Source: Streptomyces nodosus
GTDB lineage: Bacteria; Actinomycetota; Actinomycetes; Streptomycetales; Streptomycetaceae
Reading direction: 5' to 3'
Assembly: GCF_008704995.1 (NCBI RefSeq)
Contig: NZ_CP023747.1
Span: 1,452,501 to 1,516,500, forward strand
DNA: 64,000 bases
Part shown: positions 12,512-21,583 of the stretch, piece after piece
Layout: every line of letters starts with the position of its first letter
How positions within the stretch are numbered: the first letter of the stretch is position 1
The notes under the pieces: model-generated
What the model was told of the DNA's origin: nothing
Seen by the model: the letters and a program-made list of their open reading frames with translations, nothing else
Database searches by the model: none
Program-made: the position numbers and the translations under genes

Positions 12512-12907
12512 TCAGAGGGCTCGCAAGCCGTTGATCACATCGCGCAGGATGCTCTCGTCCACCAGTTCCGCGGGCGGGACGGGCCGTGTCACATGCACCA
12601 GTTCCTCGTCCACGAGGTCCCCGACGAGGACCCGCACCACGCCGATGGGCAGATCGAGGTCCGCGGCGAGTTCGGCGACCGACCGGGGGGCGTCCCGGCA
12701 CCGTTCGACGATCTCCACATGTTCCGGGGACAGCGAGGGATCCGCCTCGGCCCCGTCCACCTGGGGTTCCGTGACCACCACCGCGATCAGGTCGAGGCGA
12801 TGCTGGACCGCATGGCTGGTGCGGCCGCGGGTCATGGCGTACGGACGGACCACCGGTCCGGCCTCGTCGTCGAACCAGTGTCTGTTTCCCCGTTCGTCTC
12901 CGCTCAT
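12512..12907 (-). CDS. cvnC: Conservon DUF742 protein (CvnC)
   Basis: A 131-aa DUF742 protein. The family has a winged-helix-like fold and is always found with a roadblock protein and a GTPase in actinobacterial conservons. Typical features are VVRPYAMTRGRT near the start, the helix-turn-helix-like stretch SVAELAADLDLPIGVVRVLVGDL and the ending ILRDVINGLRAL. It starts 9 bp after the cvnB stop, so the two are surely co-transcribed. Conservon proteins are thought to form a membrane-associated complex resembling a G-protein-coupled receptor system. Confidence 0.95.
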   Translation of the reverse strand: MSGDERGNRHWFDDEAGPVVRPYAMTRGRTSHAVQHRLDLIAVVVTEPQVDGAEADPSLSPEHVEIVERCRDAPRSVAELAADLDLPIGVVRVLVGDLVDEELVHVTRPVPPAELVDESILRDVINGLRAL

Positions 12908-12916
12908 GCCATCCCA

Positions 12917-13357
12917 CTACCCGCCCGAGGGCAGATCGGTGCGCGGGGCGGAGCCCAGATGTACGCCGACCCGCTTCACCAGGAGGGTCATCTCGTAGGC
13001 CACCTGACCGATGTCGGAGTCCGCGTCCGCCAGCACGGCGAGGCAGCTGCCGTCCCCGGCGGCCGTCACGAAGAGGAAGGCCTCGTCGAGTTCGATGATG
13101 GTCTGGCGGACCCCGCCCGCGTCGAAGTGGCGGCCGACACCCTTGGCGAGACTGTGGAACCCCGAGGCGACGGCGGCCAGATGCTCGCCGTCCTCCCGGC
13201 TGAGTTCCTGGGAGAATCCGGTGGGCAGGCCGTCGCTCGACAGCACAAGCGCCTTGCGGATACTGGCGACACGCTCCACCAGGTCGTCGAGGAGCCAGTT
13301 CAGCTCTCCCGACGCCTTGCCGTTCGCCTGGTTCCCTGCGGCCTTCGGTGCGGTCAT
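12917..13357 (-). CDS. cvnB: Roadblock/LC7 domain protein (CvnB)
   Basis: A 146-aa roadblock/LC7 protein. In conservons this family is thought to act as a regulator of the partner small GTPase. The core fits the fold: LNWLLDDLVERVASIRKALVLSSDGL, then a helical stretch, then LFVTAAGDGSCLAVLADADS. Its ATG overlaps the cvnA stop (ATGA at 13354-13357), indicating translational coupling. An Ala/Gly-rich N-terminal tail of about 18 residues precedes the domain. Confidence 0.95.
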   Translation of the reverse strand: MTAPKAAGNQANGKASGELNWLLDDLVERVASIRKALVLSSDGLPTGFSQELSREDGEHLAAVASGFHSLAKGVGRHFDAGGVRQTIIELDEAFLFVTAAGDGSCLAVLADADSDIGQVAYEMTLLVKRVGVHLGSAPRTDLPSGG

Positions 13358-15882
13358 CGACCGTCTCCCTCTGTCGTTCCTGGTGCTGAGCCGTCCCGGG
13401 CGTCGTCGCCCTCGGCGTTCTCCTCGCGGCCACGCCGCCAGCCTCGCTGGAGCGAGGTGAAGCGGCGGCGTACCTCGTCGGCGTCGCGGTCGTCGAGCCC
13501 CGCCCCGTTCTCGGTGCGGGACGGCTCGCGTTCGGCGCGCCGGTCGGAGCTTTCCTTCCGCTGCGGGGCCGGGCCGGCCCGGCGGACCCGGCGGGGCAGC
13601 GCGCTCGCGTCCGGTTCCGCCGGTCCGGCCGCCGTCTCCCGGGGCGCGGGCGTGGTCCCGTCCGGTCCGTCGGGGGTCGCGGTGCGGGGCGGTTCCTCGT
13701 CCTGCGGCGCGCGCCGCGGCCCGGGTCCCGTCACGGGGCGGCCATGGGAGCTGACAAGCTTGGGGGTCCGGCGACGGCGCGGCAGCGGGATCGGGGCGCC
13801 CGGATGGCCGCCGAGCGCGTCCGGGTCGACGGGGGCCTCCAGCTCCACCGGGCCGTTCAGCAGGGACGCCGGGGGGCCGGGGAGCTTGGCGGGCACATGG
13901 GCCAGGGCCGCCCTGCGCTCGTCCTCGGTCCCGGCCTTCTTCTCGGGGAGCGGGCGGTCGAGGCGGAAGCCGATGCCGTTGGTGTCGGGGACGTCGTCGG
14001 ACAGCAGCGTGTCGGGGATGAAGACGACGGCTGTGGTGCCGCCGTAGGGGGACAGCTGGAGGGAGACGCGGACGTTCTGCCGCTGGGCGAGGCGGCTGAC
14101 CACGAAGAGTCCGAGCCGGTCGGTGTCGGAGAGCTCGAACTGCGGGGTCTCGGCGAGCCGCAGATTGGCCTCGAGCAGCGCCTGGGCCGGCATGCCGAGG
14201 CCACGGTCGTGGATCTCCAGGGAGAAACCGTTGGCGACGCGTTCACCGACGACCTGCACCGCGGTGTGGGGTGGCGAGAACACCGTGGCGTTCTCCAGGA
14301 GTTCGGCCACCAGATGGGTGAGGTCGGCGACCGCGGGCCCGGTGACGGCGACGCGGGGCAGCCTGCGCACCTCGATGCGTGCGTAGTCCTCGACCTCGGC
14401 GACGGCGGCGCGCACCACGTCCATCAGCTGGATCGGCTTGCGCCACTGCCGGGAGGGAGCCGCACCGGAGAGGATGACCAGGCCCTCGGCGTGGCGGCGC
14501 ATCCGGGTGGTGAGGTGGTCGAGGCGGAACAGATCGGCGAGTTCCTCGGTGTCCTCGGTCCTGCGCTCCATCGCGTCGAGCAGGGTGAGCTGCCGGTGCA
14601 GCAGGACCTGGCTGCGGCGGGCGAGGTTGACGAAGACCTCGGAGACCCCGGCGCGCAGCTCGGCCTGTTTGACGGCGGCCTCGACGGCGGCGCGCTGGAG
14701 GGTGTTGAGCGCCTGGCCGACCTCGCCGATCTCATTCTTGTCGTACTCCAGGCGTGGCACCTCGGTCTCGACATCGACCTGTTCGCCCGCGGAGAGCCGG
14801 CGCATCACACTGGGCAGCCGCACCCCGGACGCGTCATGGGCGTCCTGACGCAGCCGGCCCAGATCGTGGATGAGGCCACGGCCGATGCGTATGGACATGA
14901 CCAGCGAGACCAGCAGGGCCACCAGGCCCAGGACGCCCGCGACGGCCGCCCTGACGACGACATCGACGGCGAGGGGGTGGACACGGTCCTGGTAGCGGTC
15001 GTCGGCCTGGGCGTTCATCCGGTCCAGCCGTTCGAGCACCTGGCCGGCGGCCTCGTCCCAGCTTCTCGCGGTCACTCCGTGCGGGGTGCCGGGCGCGGCG
15101 TCGATGACGGCCTGTTCCGCCACCCGCAGGGCGGCGGTGTCGGCGTCCTTCCAGTACCGCTGGAAGCGCCCGCTCTCCTGACCGGGCAGCAGCGGCAGGC
15201 TGACGTCGTACATCACGGCGCGCTGGGCGGCGAGGGCGGAGACGTCCTGGATCTCGTCACGGCTGATCCGGCCGGCGACGAGTGCGGAGCCCAGCAGGGC
15301 GTCCTCGCGGGAGAGCAGTTCGCGGGCCCGGGAGACATTGACGAGCGCACGGCCCTGCTGGTCGACCTCCACATCATGCAGGATGTGCAGATTGGCCAGC
15401 AGGGTGAAGCAGGGGTCCACCAGGCGGTTGTAGAGATGGAGGGCCTGGCCCCGGCTGACAGTCCCCTCCTCGACGCTGCGGCGCAACGACTCGATGCCGT
15501 CGAGGGCGTCCAGGATCGCGGTGAGCCGCTCGGTGGTGCCCTGCCCCATGTCCTCGCGGAGACTCTTGTCCTTGCTGTTGCGACGGAGTTGCGCCACGAC
15601 CTCGTCGGTGGCGGCGCGGCTGCGGCGCAGCGCGGCGAGGGTGTCGGAGGCGCGCGGGTCGGCGAGATGGACGAGGGTCTGGCGGCGTTCCTGCTGCAGG
15701 ACGCGCACGGTGTCCTCGGTGGGATAGCCGGCCTTCTCGACCACATGCGAGACCACGAACACCGCCCGGGCGTCACGGCCCGTGAGCGCGGTCGTGAAGG
15801 CCCAGATGGCGGTCAGCGACACCAGCGGCACCAGCAGCAGCGCCACGATCTTCCGGCGGATGGACATCCCGCGAAAGCGCAT
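13354..15882 (-). CDS. cvnA: Conservon membrane sensor with histidine-kinase-like ATPase (CvnA)
   Basis: An 842-aa membrane sensor. One TM segment near residues 10-28 (ALLLVPLVSLTAIWAF) is followed by a large extracytoplasmic helical domain like the nitrate/nitrite-sensing (NIT) domain (about 35-310). A second TM segment (AAVAGVLGLVALLVSLVMSI) leads into a HAMP linker, then a HATPase domain with N-box ELLENATVFSPP and G-box DRGLGMP. The last 200 residues are Pro/Arg-rich and probably disordered. Conservon CvnA proteins usually lack a standard response-regulator partner, and none is present here. Start at 15882 (MRFRGMSIRRK) is preferred because of GGGGGAGG just upstream; the frame is open to 15921. 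Confidence 0.93.
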   Translation of the reverse strand: MRFRGMSIRRKIVALLLVPLVSLTAIWAFTTALTGRDARAVFVVSHVVEKAGYPTEDTVRVLQQERRQTLVHLADPRASDTLAALRRSRAATDEVVAQLRRNSKDKSLREDMGQGTTERLTAILDALDGIESLRRSVEEGTVSRGQALHLYNRLVDPCFTLLANLHILHDVEVDQQGRALVNVSRARELLSREDALLGSALVAGRISRDEIQDVSALAAQRAVMYDVSLPLLPGQESGRFQRYWKDADTAALRVAEQAVIDAAPGTPHGVTARSWDEAAGQVLERLDRMNAQADDRYQDRVHPLAVDVVVRAAVAGVLGLVALLVSLVMSIRIGRGLIHDLGRLRQDAHDASGVRLPSVMRRLSAGEQVDVETEVPRLEYDKNEIGEVGQALNTLQRAAVEAAVKQAELRAGVSEVFVNLARRSQVLLHRQLTLLDAMERRTEDTEELADLFRLDHLTTRMRRHAEGLVILSGAAPSRQWRKPIQLMDVVRAAVAEVEDYARIEVRRLPRVAVTGPAVADLTHLVAELLENATVFSPPHTAVQVVGERVANGFSLEIHDRGLGMPAQALLEANLRLAETPQFELSDTDRLGLFVVSRLAQRQNVRVSLQLSPYGGTTAVVFIPDTLLSDDVPDTNGIGFRLDRPLPEKKAGTEDERRAALAHVPAKLPGPPASLLNGPVELEAPVDPDALGGHPGAPIPLPRRRRTPKLVSSHGRPVTGPGPRRAPQDEEPPRTATPDGPDGTTPAPRETAAGPAEPDASALPRRVRRAGPAPQRKESSDRRAEREPSRTENGAGLDDRDADEVRRRFTSLQRGWRRGREENAEGDDARDGSAPGTTEGDGR

Positions 15883-16302
15883 GGCCTCCCCCAGCCCGAC
15901 CCCCTCCGGTCGGGGGTACACAGTGCGTCAACAAACGGCGTGAGCCTACTACCGTCCCCTGCGAATCCCGAAGGGTCGGCGCGGGAGACCGTCCCCGGAA
16001 CCCGGTGCGGGCGTGGGCGGTTGTCACGCCAATGCGGGAGATTGCCGCCCGGCAGCCGTAGTCCGGGCCGGGACCGGAACCGACCGGGAATCCCCGTCCC
16101 TCGACCGGATCTTTTTCTTCTCCCGGGAATCTTCACGCATCGCCGATCGTCTTCCTGTCAAGGGGAACGGGCGGAATCGGCCGTAGGTGTCGCATGCCGC
16201 TCCCAGGCGGCGTAAAGCAGCGCAAGACGGGCAGCCACTGGGGAGCCGGTGTCGGCCGACACCGGAGCAGAACGGCTGCGGGTGGTGGGGAGTGACAAGG
16301 TG
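15883..16302. other. Divergent intergenic region upstream of cvnA
   Basis: About 420 bp between divergent starts. I see no gene. Immediately 5' of the cvnA ribosome-binding site is a hairpin (CCCGACC at 15895-15901 pairing with GGTCGGG at 15908-15914), which could affect translation of cvnA. No convincing -35/-10 pair was found on either strand, though promoters for both genes must lie here. Confidence 0.5.
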
Positions 16303-16776
16303 ATGGGCACGGCGAAGCAGCGTGGGACGCCCCGGGAGGGCGCCACCGCGCCCGCGGTGTACGAGGATCCGTACGAAGCAGCGGGGTACCGGCCCCTGTG
16401 GGTCGAGGATCCCTCGCCCCGACGGAGGCTGCCGGATCCCGTGCGGACGTCCGCGGTGCGGGCGGTGCTCCTCATCTCGGTGACGCTGATCCAGGCGGTG
16501 ATCGCCTTTCTGAGCACGCTGGCCGACTCCTGGCTGGCGTTCCCGATGGTGCTGAGCAGCGTGGCCAGCACGGTGGTGGCGACCTGGGGCGTCCTGGACG
16601 TCTGGGTGACGCGCCAGGTGTGGAACCAGCGCCATGGTGTGGTGTCGGTCCCGAGCAGTACGGCCCGGGCTCTGCGCCGCGAGCGCCGCAGGGCCCGCCG
16701 CGAGGCACGGGCCGCGGAGCGACGACAGGAGCGGATACGCCGGCGGGGCGGCACCGGGCAGTTGTCGCACCCCTGA
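16303..16776 (+). CDS. Hypothetical two-TM membrane protein
   Basis: A 157-aa protein if started at the ATG at 16303; a GTG at 16249 would add 18 residues. GGGGAG about 10 nt before 16303 favours the shorter form. Two adjacent hydrophobic segments in the middle (AVLLISVTLIQAVIAFLSTL and MVLSSVASTVVATWGVLDVWV) form a hairpin. They are followed by a very Arg-rich tail of about 45 residues that should lie in the cytoplasm and could bind nucleic acid or acidic lipid. I do not recognise the family. It is convergent with the SMC-like gene. Confidence 0.7.
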   Translation: MGTAKQRGTPREGATAPAVYEDPYEAAGYRPLWVEDPSPRRRLPDPVRTSAVRAVLLISVTLIQAVIAFLSTLADSWLAFPMVLSSVASTVVATWGVLDVWVTRQVWNQRHGVVSVPSSTARALRRERRRARREARAAERRQERIRRRGGTGQLSHP

Positions 16777-16819
16777 TCGCCGGGGTGAGGCCGGGCGCCC
16801 GCCCGGTGCGGTGCACCGG

Positions 16820-16846
16820 TCCGCCGCGCGTGGTCCGCGCGGCGGA
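16820..16846. terminator. Bidirectional terminator between convergent genes
   Basis: TCCGCCGCGCG pairs perfectly with CGCGCGGCGGA around the 5-nt loop TGGTC. It lies between the stops at 16776 and 16873. A second small GC hairpin (CCGGGCG, 2 nt, CGCCCGG) precedes it. Confidence 0.65.
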
Positions 16847-16872
16847 GCCGTGGGGGTTTCCGCCCGCTCCCC

Positions 16873-19800
16873 TCAGTGGGTGGCGGCGGCCGGCCGTTTG
16901 AACATCCGGGTCGCCGTGATCTCGCTGTGCACGGCCTCTCCGGCCCGGGGCTCCTGGGGCAGTCCCGGCCGCAGATGCTCCTCGACCCGGATGTACTTCA
17001 GTCCGGCTCGCAGATCGGCGTCGTTGCGCAGCCGGATCACCAGCGGGAACTCGGCGAGCGCCGTGGTGTCGAACAGGCCGGTGGTGTAGAGGAGCTGGAC
17101 GCCGAGCGCGTCCGAGACGGCCCGCTGGAGCTCCAGCAGATAGGTCGCGTTGGCGCGTCCGATGGGGTTGTCCAGGAACAGGGTGCCCGCGTGGCGGTGC
17201 TTGTCGCGGCCGCGGTCGTTGCTGCGGAGCGCGGCCATCGTGCAGTACAGGGCGATGGCGGCGGTGAGCAGCTGGCCGCCGGAGAACACATCGCCCATCT
17301 GGCCGACGGGGACGCGTTCGGCCCGCAGCACGGCGTCCGGCTTGAGGATCTCGACGGCGACGCCCTTCGGCTGGAGAGCCGCGGCGACCCCCCTCAGCAG
17401 CAGCGACATGCCGTCGCGCCGGAGGTCGGAGTTCTTCTTGACGGCCGCGCGGGTCGCGTCGTCGATGACCTCGCCCAGGTGTTCGGTGAGGGTGGCCGGG
17501 TCGGGCTCCTCGAAGCGGATGCGCAGGAACTCCTGCCCGGACCATTCGCCCAGGCCCTCGGGGAGCCGGGAGAGCCGCTGGGCCGAACGCAGGGTGGCGA
17601 GGGACGTCTCGACCAGGCCCCGGAGCCGGTCCACGATGGAGTCGCGGTTGCGTTCCAGCTGGGCCAACTCGTCGGTGAGCACGCGCAGCCGGGGCGCGAA
17701 GGCGTCCGCCCACCGTTGTGCGTGCTCCGGCAGCGCGGACGCGGGCAGTTCACGGATCTGCTGCCGGGCGGGGGTGCGGACATGCTCGAACCGGGTGGAG
17801 TTGGCGTGCCGGACCAGGATGTCGCTCGCCTCGCGCACGGCCGCCTCGGCGGCGGACAGATCGGCGGCGCAGCCGCGCAGCGAGCGGCGGGCCTCGGCGG
17901 CGGCCCCCCGGGCCTCGTCGAGCGTGCCCGGGTAGGGCTCCGGCTCCTCCCGGTCCTCCTCCGAGGCGTGTTCGCGCAGCAGGTCGCGGAGCATCGCGGC
18001 GATCTCGTCGAAGCCGCCCGCCGCGTCCTCGGCGGCCCGGTGGGCGGCGAGGAGTTCGGCGTGCGCCTCGCGGGCCCGGGCGAGCGCCTCCACCCGGGCG
18101 GCCAGTTCACCGGTGGCGGTGCGCAGCAGGGTCTGGGCGTGCTCGGTGTCGCGGGGAAGCAGGTCCTCGGGCAGTTCGGTGTGGGCCTCGCCGTTCTCGG
18201 GTGCATGCCGCTCGGCCTCGCCGCGCAGCCGGCCGAGCTGCTCACTCGCCGTGGACATGCGTGTCTCCAGCAGATGCACCAGTTCCTCGGCGCGCGCGGC
18301 GGCCGCCTGCCGGGACGGGCCGTCGGAGCCGTCCGGGGACTGGAGGAGGTGCTCGGCGCGGGTGCGCACCTTGTTGCTGAGCCGGTCCAGTTCGGCGAGC
18401 GCGGCCGACTCGTCGCTCTCGGCCCGCGCCTGCTCGGCCCGCAGATCGGCGCCGACCCCGACCTTCTCGTACACCTGGGAGGCGGCCCGGTAGGCCTCCC
18501 GGAGGGCGGGCAGGGACACCTTCGGGGAGTCCGCGTCCTCCTGGGGGAGGTCGTCGGGGGCACCCGCGATCTCCGCGCGTTCGGCGCGCACCGCCCGTGC
18601 GGTGCGGCGGGCGTCGTCGGCGGCGCGCTGGGCGGCGCGCCGGTCCTCGTCGGCGGCGCGGGCGCGCTCCAGACAGGACTGGGCACGGGCCTCCGCCTCG
18701 ACCGCCTCCTCGGCGAGTTCCCGCAGGGTGATCTGCCAGCTCGGGCGTTCCCGCAGCCGGGAGGCGAGTCCGGCGAGCGCGTCGGCCGCGCGGCGGGCCT
18801 TCTGCGCGGTCTCCTGCCGCTCGTCGCGCAACTGGTTCGCCTCAGCCGCCGCCTCCTCGGACTCGGCGCGGAGGGTGCGGGCCTCGGCGAGTTCCGTCTC
18901 GGCCTCCTCGGCGAACGCGCGGGCGTCCCGGGCGGCGTCGGCGAGTTCGGTGAGCCGTCCGGCCGGGCAGCCGGAGCGCCAGGAGGCCAGCCGGGCGGCC
19001 AGTTCACGGTCCTTGCCCAGCCGGGCCGCGAGCTGCCGGATCTCCTCGTCCCGCGCGGCGGTCCTGGCGCGCAGCGTCTGCCGTTCCTCGTCGGCGGCGA
19101 ACTCGTCGTGCATGGCCGGGTTCGGCGGGACCAGGAAGACCCCGTTGTCGCTCTCGTCGGGGGCCGGGGTGGGGGCGACCAGCGCGGCGGCGGTGCCGAC
19201 GGCGACGGTGGAGCGCGGCAGCAGCGCGGCGTCGCCCAGCGACTCCCGGGCCCGGGCGTGCGAGTCCGGGTCGGTGATGATCACGCCGTCGACGAGTTCG
19301 GGGCGGGTGGCCAGCACCCGTGCGTGGTCGGCGGGATCGACGGCCTGGGCGAGATAGCGCCAGCCGGGCAGCGCGGGGATGCCCTGCTCGCCGAGGAACT
19401 CGACGGTCGCCAGGACGTCCGGGCCGGGGGGCAGCAGTCCGCCGTCGCCGAGGGCGCCGAGAATGCGTGAGTCGTCGGCAGCGGCGGTGCGCAGTTCGAA
19501 GAGCTGGCGCTCGGCGGAGGAGATGGAGTCGTCGAGGAGTTCGCGCAGTTCGTCGGCGAAGCCGTCCAGTTCCTCGGGGGTGAGGGCGCCGCCGTCCGCG
19601 GGGACGGGGGCGGCGGCCGTGCGGCTGTCCTCGTCGCGCCGGGGGCCGGGTACCCGGGCCGGCGCGGCGGTGCCGGACAGGCTCAGCAGTTCGGCGAGGC
19701 GCTCCTCCGCCGCCAGGGCTTCCGCGGTGCGGCGCTCGGCCTCGTGGGCCCGTGCGGCGGAGGTGGCGGCGTCCGCGGCCCGGGCCGCGGTCAGTTCGGC

Positions 19801-21516
19801 GCGGGACTCGGCCGAGGCCGCCTCGCGCGCCTGTTCGAACGTCCGGCGGGCGGCCTCGCGTGCGGTGTCCCAGGCCGCGCCGGCCGTCCTGGCGGCGTCG
19901 CCCGCAGCGAGCGCGGCGCGCGCCGGGTCGGCGTCGGGCGTGCCGCCGTCCAGCCAGCCCGCCCGCACGGCCTCGCCGGTCTCCTGCTCGACCTCGCTCA
20001 GCCGCTGGCGCAGATGACCGGCCTCGCTGCGGGCGCGCTGTGCCTGGGTGGCGGCGGAGGTGGCGTCCCGGTGGGCGCTCTCGCCGACCGTCTGGAGTGC
20101 GGCGGACCGTTCTTCCTCCTCGTTGGCGAGGGTCTCGGCGCTCTCGGCGGCGGTGTGCAGGGCCCGTACCAGGTCGACGGCGGCCTTCGCGCGGGCGGCC
20201 AGGGCGGGGGCGGCGTCCCGTTCGGCCTCGCGGATGGCGGCGGCCGTGCGCGCGGAGCGGTCGGCGGCGGCGCGGTGCCGCAGTACGGCCTCGGCCGCCT
20301 GCCAGGCGGAGTACAGCTGACGTGCGTCGGCCAGTTCGCGTTTCTGTGCCGCCGCGGTCTTCTCCGCTCCGGCGAGCGCCAGTGAGGCGTGCCGGTAGGC
20401 GAGTTCGGCGGCGACCAGTGCGCTGCGCTCCCGGGCGTCCTCGGCTCCGGTGACCGCGTGGGCGGCGGCGGTGACCTGCTGGGCCAGCTCCGCGGCCCGT
20501 GCCCGTTCCCGCACTCCGCGCGCGGACAGCCGTTGCGCGAGGGTGCGGGTGCGGCGTTCGGCGCCGGCGTGGACGTCGCGCGCCTGCGAGCGGGCGTCGG
20601 CGGCGTCCACGATGCGCCCGAGCAGGTCGACCGAGCCGGCCGTGAAGTCGCGTTCGGCGATCAGTTCGGAGCGCCGTCCCAGTTTGTTGCCGAAGCCGCC
20701 GACCAGATCGGCGAGTCCGTCGGTGTCCCGGGTGTCGGTGACGGCCCGCAGCAGCAGGTCCGTGAAGTCGGCGTCCTTCTTGACCGCGAAGAGTCCGGCG
20801 GCCTCTCCCTCGTCGGCGTTCATCTCCCGCTGGTAGCGGAAGAGTTCGGGGTCGAGGCCGAGTTCCGTCAGATGTTCGTTCCAGCGGTCGTGGATCTCCT
20901 CCCAGTGCACCTCGAGGTGCGGATAGGTCCTGCCCGACTCCATGAGGGCGTCCCGGAAGCCCTTCATGGTGCGGCGCCGGCCGCGCGCCCCGGACGCCCC
21001 TTCGACGGGTGGCCGTACGGCGGTGGACTCGGCGACCGGCAGATTGTCGAGGCTGAGTCCGGGGCCCGGCCGGAAGGAGTACCAGGCCTCGGCGAACTTG
21101 CGCGGGTCGTTGGAGACCTGACGTCCGCGCCACTCGCTGGCCTTGCCGACCACGACGCACTCGCCGGTCAGGGTGTGCTGCCATTCCAGGGCCACATGCC
21201 CGCAGTCGTCGGCCAGCAGGAACTTGCGCAGCACACCGGAGCTGGCGCCGCCCAGCGTGTTGCGGTGGCCCGGCAGCATCACCGAGAAGATCAGCTTCAG
21301 CAGGACGGACTTGCCGCCGCCGTTCTCCAGGAAGAGCACGCCCGCGGGCGCGGGCCGGCGCGGCGGCCCCACGGGCTCCGCCTCGAAGAACTCCGCCTGG
21401 ACGGGCGCGGGATCGGGTACCGGATCACCCACGCCCCGCAGGTCCAGCACGGTGTCGGCATAGCGCGCACCGGCCGGTCCGATGGAGTAGAGGCGGACCC
21501 GGGACAGCTCGTACAT
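16873..21516 (-). CDS. Large SMC/MukB-like coiled-coil ATPase
   Basis: A 1547-aa ATPase with SMC/Rad50-like architecture. The N-terminal Walker A is LFLENGGGKSVLLKL (Lys69, Ser70), then an ATPase lobe to about 250. Long Ala/Glu/Arg-rich coiled coils cover about 250-660 and 810-1350, with a globular insertion at about 665-805 in the hinge position. The C-terminal lobe has signature FSGGQ (1411-1415) and Walker B TLFLDN (Asp1449, Asn1450). Asn stands where SMC proteins have the catalytic Glu. Start at 21516 (MYELSRVRLYSIGP); the frame stays open to 22044 but overlaps the next gene. Third gene of a three-gene operon. By order and size the operon resembles JetABC/MksFEB, but no JetD-like gene is present. 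It may act in chromosome organisation, repair or exclusion of foreign DNA; the role is unknown. Confidence 0.85.
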   Translation of the reverse strand: MYELSRVRLYSIGPAGARYADTVLDLRGVGDPVPDPAPVQAEFFEAEPVGPPRRPAPAGVLFLENGGGKSVLLKLIFSVMLPGHRNTLGGASSGVLRKFLLADDCGHVALEWQHTLTGECVVVGKASEWRGRQVSNDPRKFAEAWYSFRPGPGLSLDNLPVAESTAVRPPVEGASGARGRRRTMKGFRDALMESGRTYPHLEVHWEEIHDRWNEHLTELGLDPELFRYQREMNADEGEAAGLFAVKKDADFTDLLLRAVTDTRDTDGLADLVGGFGNKLGRRSELIAERDFTAGSVDLLGRIVDAADARSQARDVHAGAERRTRTLAQRLSARGVRERARAAELAQQVTAAAHAVTGAEDARERSALVAAELAYRHASLALAGAEKTAAAQKRELADARQLYSAWQAAEAVLRHRAAADRSARTAAAIREAERDAAPALAARAKAAVDLVRALHTAAESAETLANEEEERSAALQTVGESAHRDATSAATQAQRARSEAGHLRQRLSEVEQETGEAVRAGWLDGGTPDADPARAALAAGDAARTAGAAWDTAREAARRTFEQAREAASAESRAELTAARAADAATSAARAHEAERRTAEALAAEERLAELLSLSGTAAPARVPGPRRDEDSRTAAAPVPADGGALTPEELDGFADELRELLDDSISSAERQLFELRTAAADDSRILGALGDGGLLPPGPDVLATVEFLGEQGIPALPGWRYLAQAVDPADHARVLATRPELVDGVIITDPDSHARARESLGDAALLPRSTVAVGTAAALVAPTPAPDESDNGVFLVPPNPAMHDEFAADEERQTLRARTAARDEEIRQLAARLGKDRELAARLASWRSGCPAGRLTELADAARDARAFAEEAETELAEARTLRAESEEAAAEANQLRDERQETAQKARRAADALAGLASRLRERPSWQITLRELAEEAVEAEARAQSCLERARAADEDRRAAQRAADDARRTARAVRAERAEIAGAPDDLPQEDADSPKVSLPALREAYRAASQVYEKVGVGADLRAEQARAESDESAALAELDRLSNKVRTRAEHLLQSPDGSDGPSRQAAAARAEELVHLLETRMSTASEQLGRLRGEAERHAPENGEAHTELPEDLLPRDTEHAQTLLRTATGELAARVEALARAREAHAELLAAHRAAEDAAGGFDEIAAMLRDLLREHASEEDREEPEPYPGTLDEARGAAAEARRSLRGCAADLSAAEAAVREASDILVRHANSTRFEHVRTPARQQIRELPASALPEHAQRWADAFAPRLRVLTDELAQLERNRDSIVDRLRGLVETSLATLRSAQRLSRLPEGLGEWSGQEFLRIRFEEPDPATLTEHLGEVIDDATRAAVKKNSDLRRDGMSLLLRGVAAALQPKGVAVEILKPDAVLRAERVPVGQMGDVFSGGQLLTAAIALYCTMAALRSNDRGRDKHRHAGTLFLDNPIGRANATYLLELQRAVSDALGVQLLYTTGLFDTTALAEFPLVIRLRNDADLRAGLKYIRVEEHLRPGLPQEPRAGEAVHSEITATRMFKRPAAATH

Positions 21517-21583
21517 GGTGGCTCTCGTCGTAAGTCTTGCTGAGTCTGGGGATAAGGGGCGGAAGGCGGGGAGCCGCGGGGGC

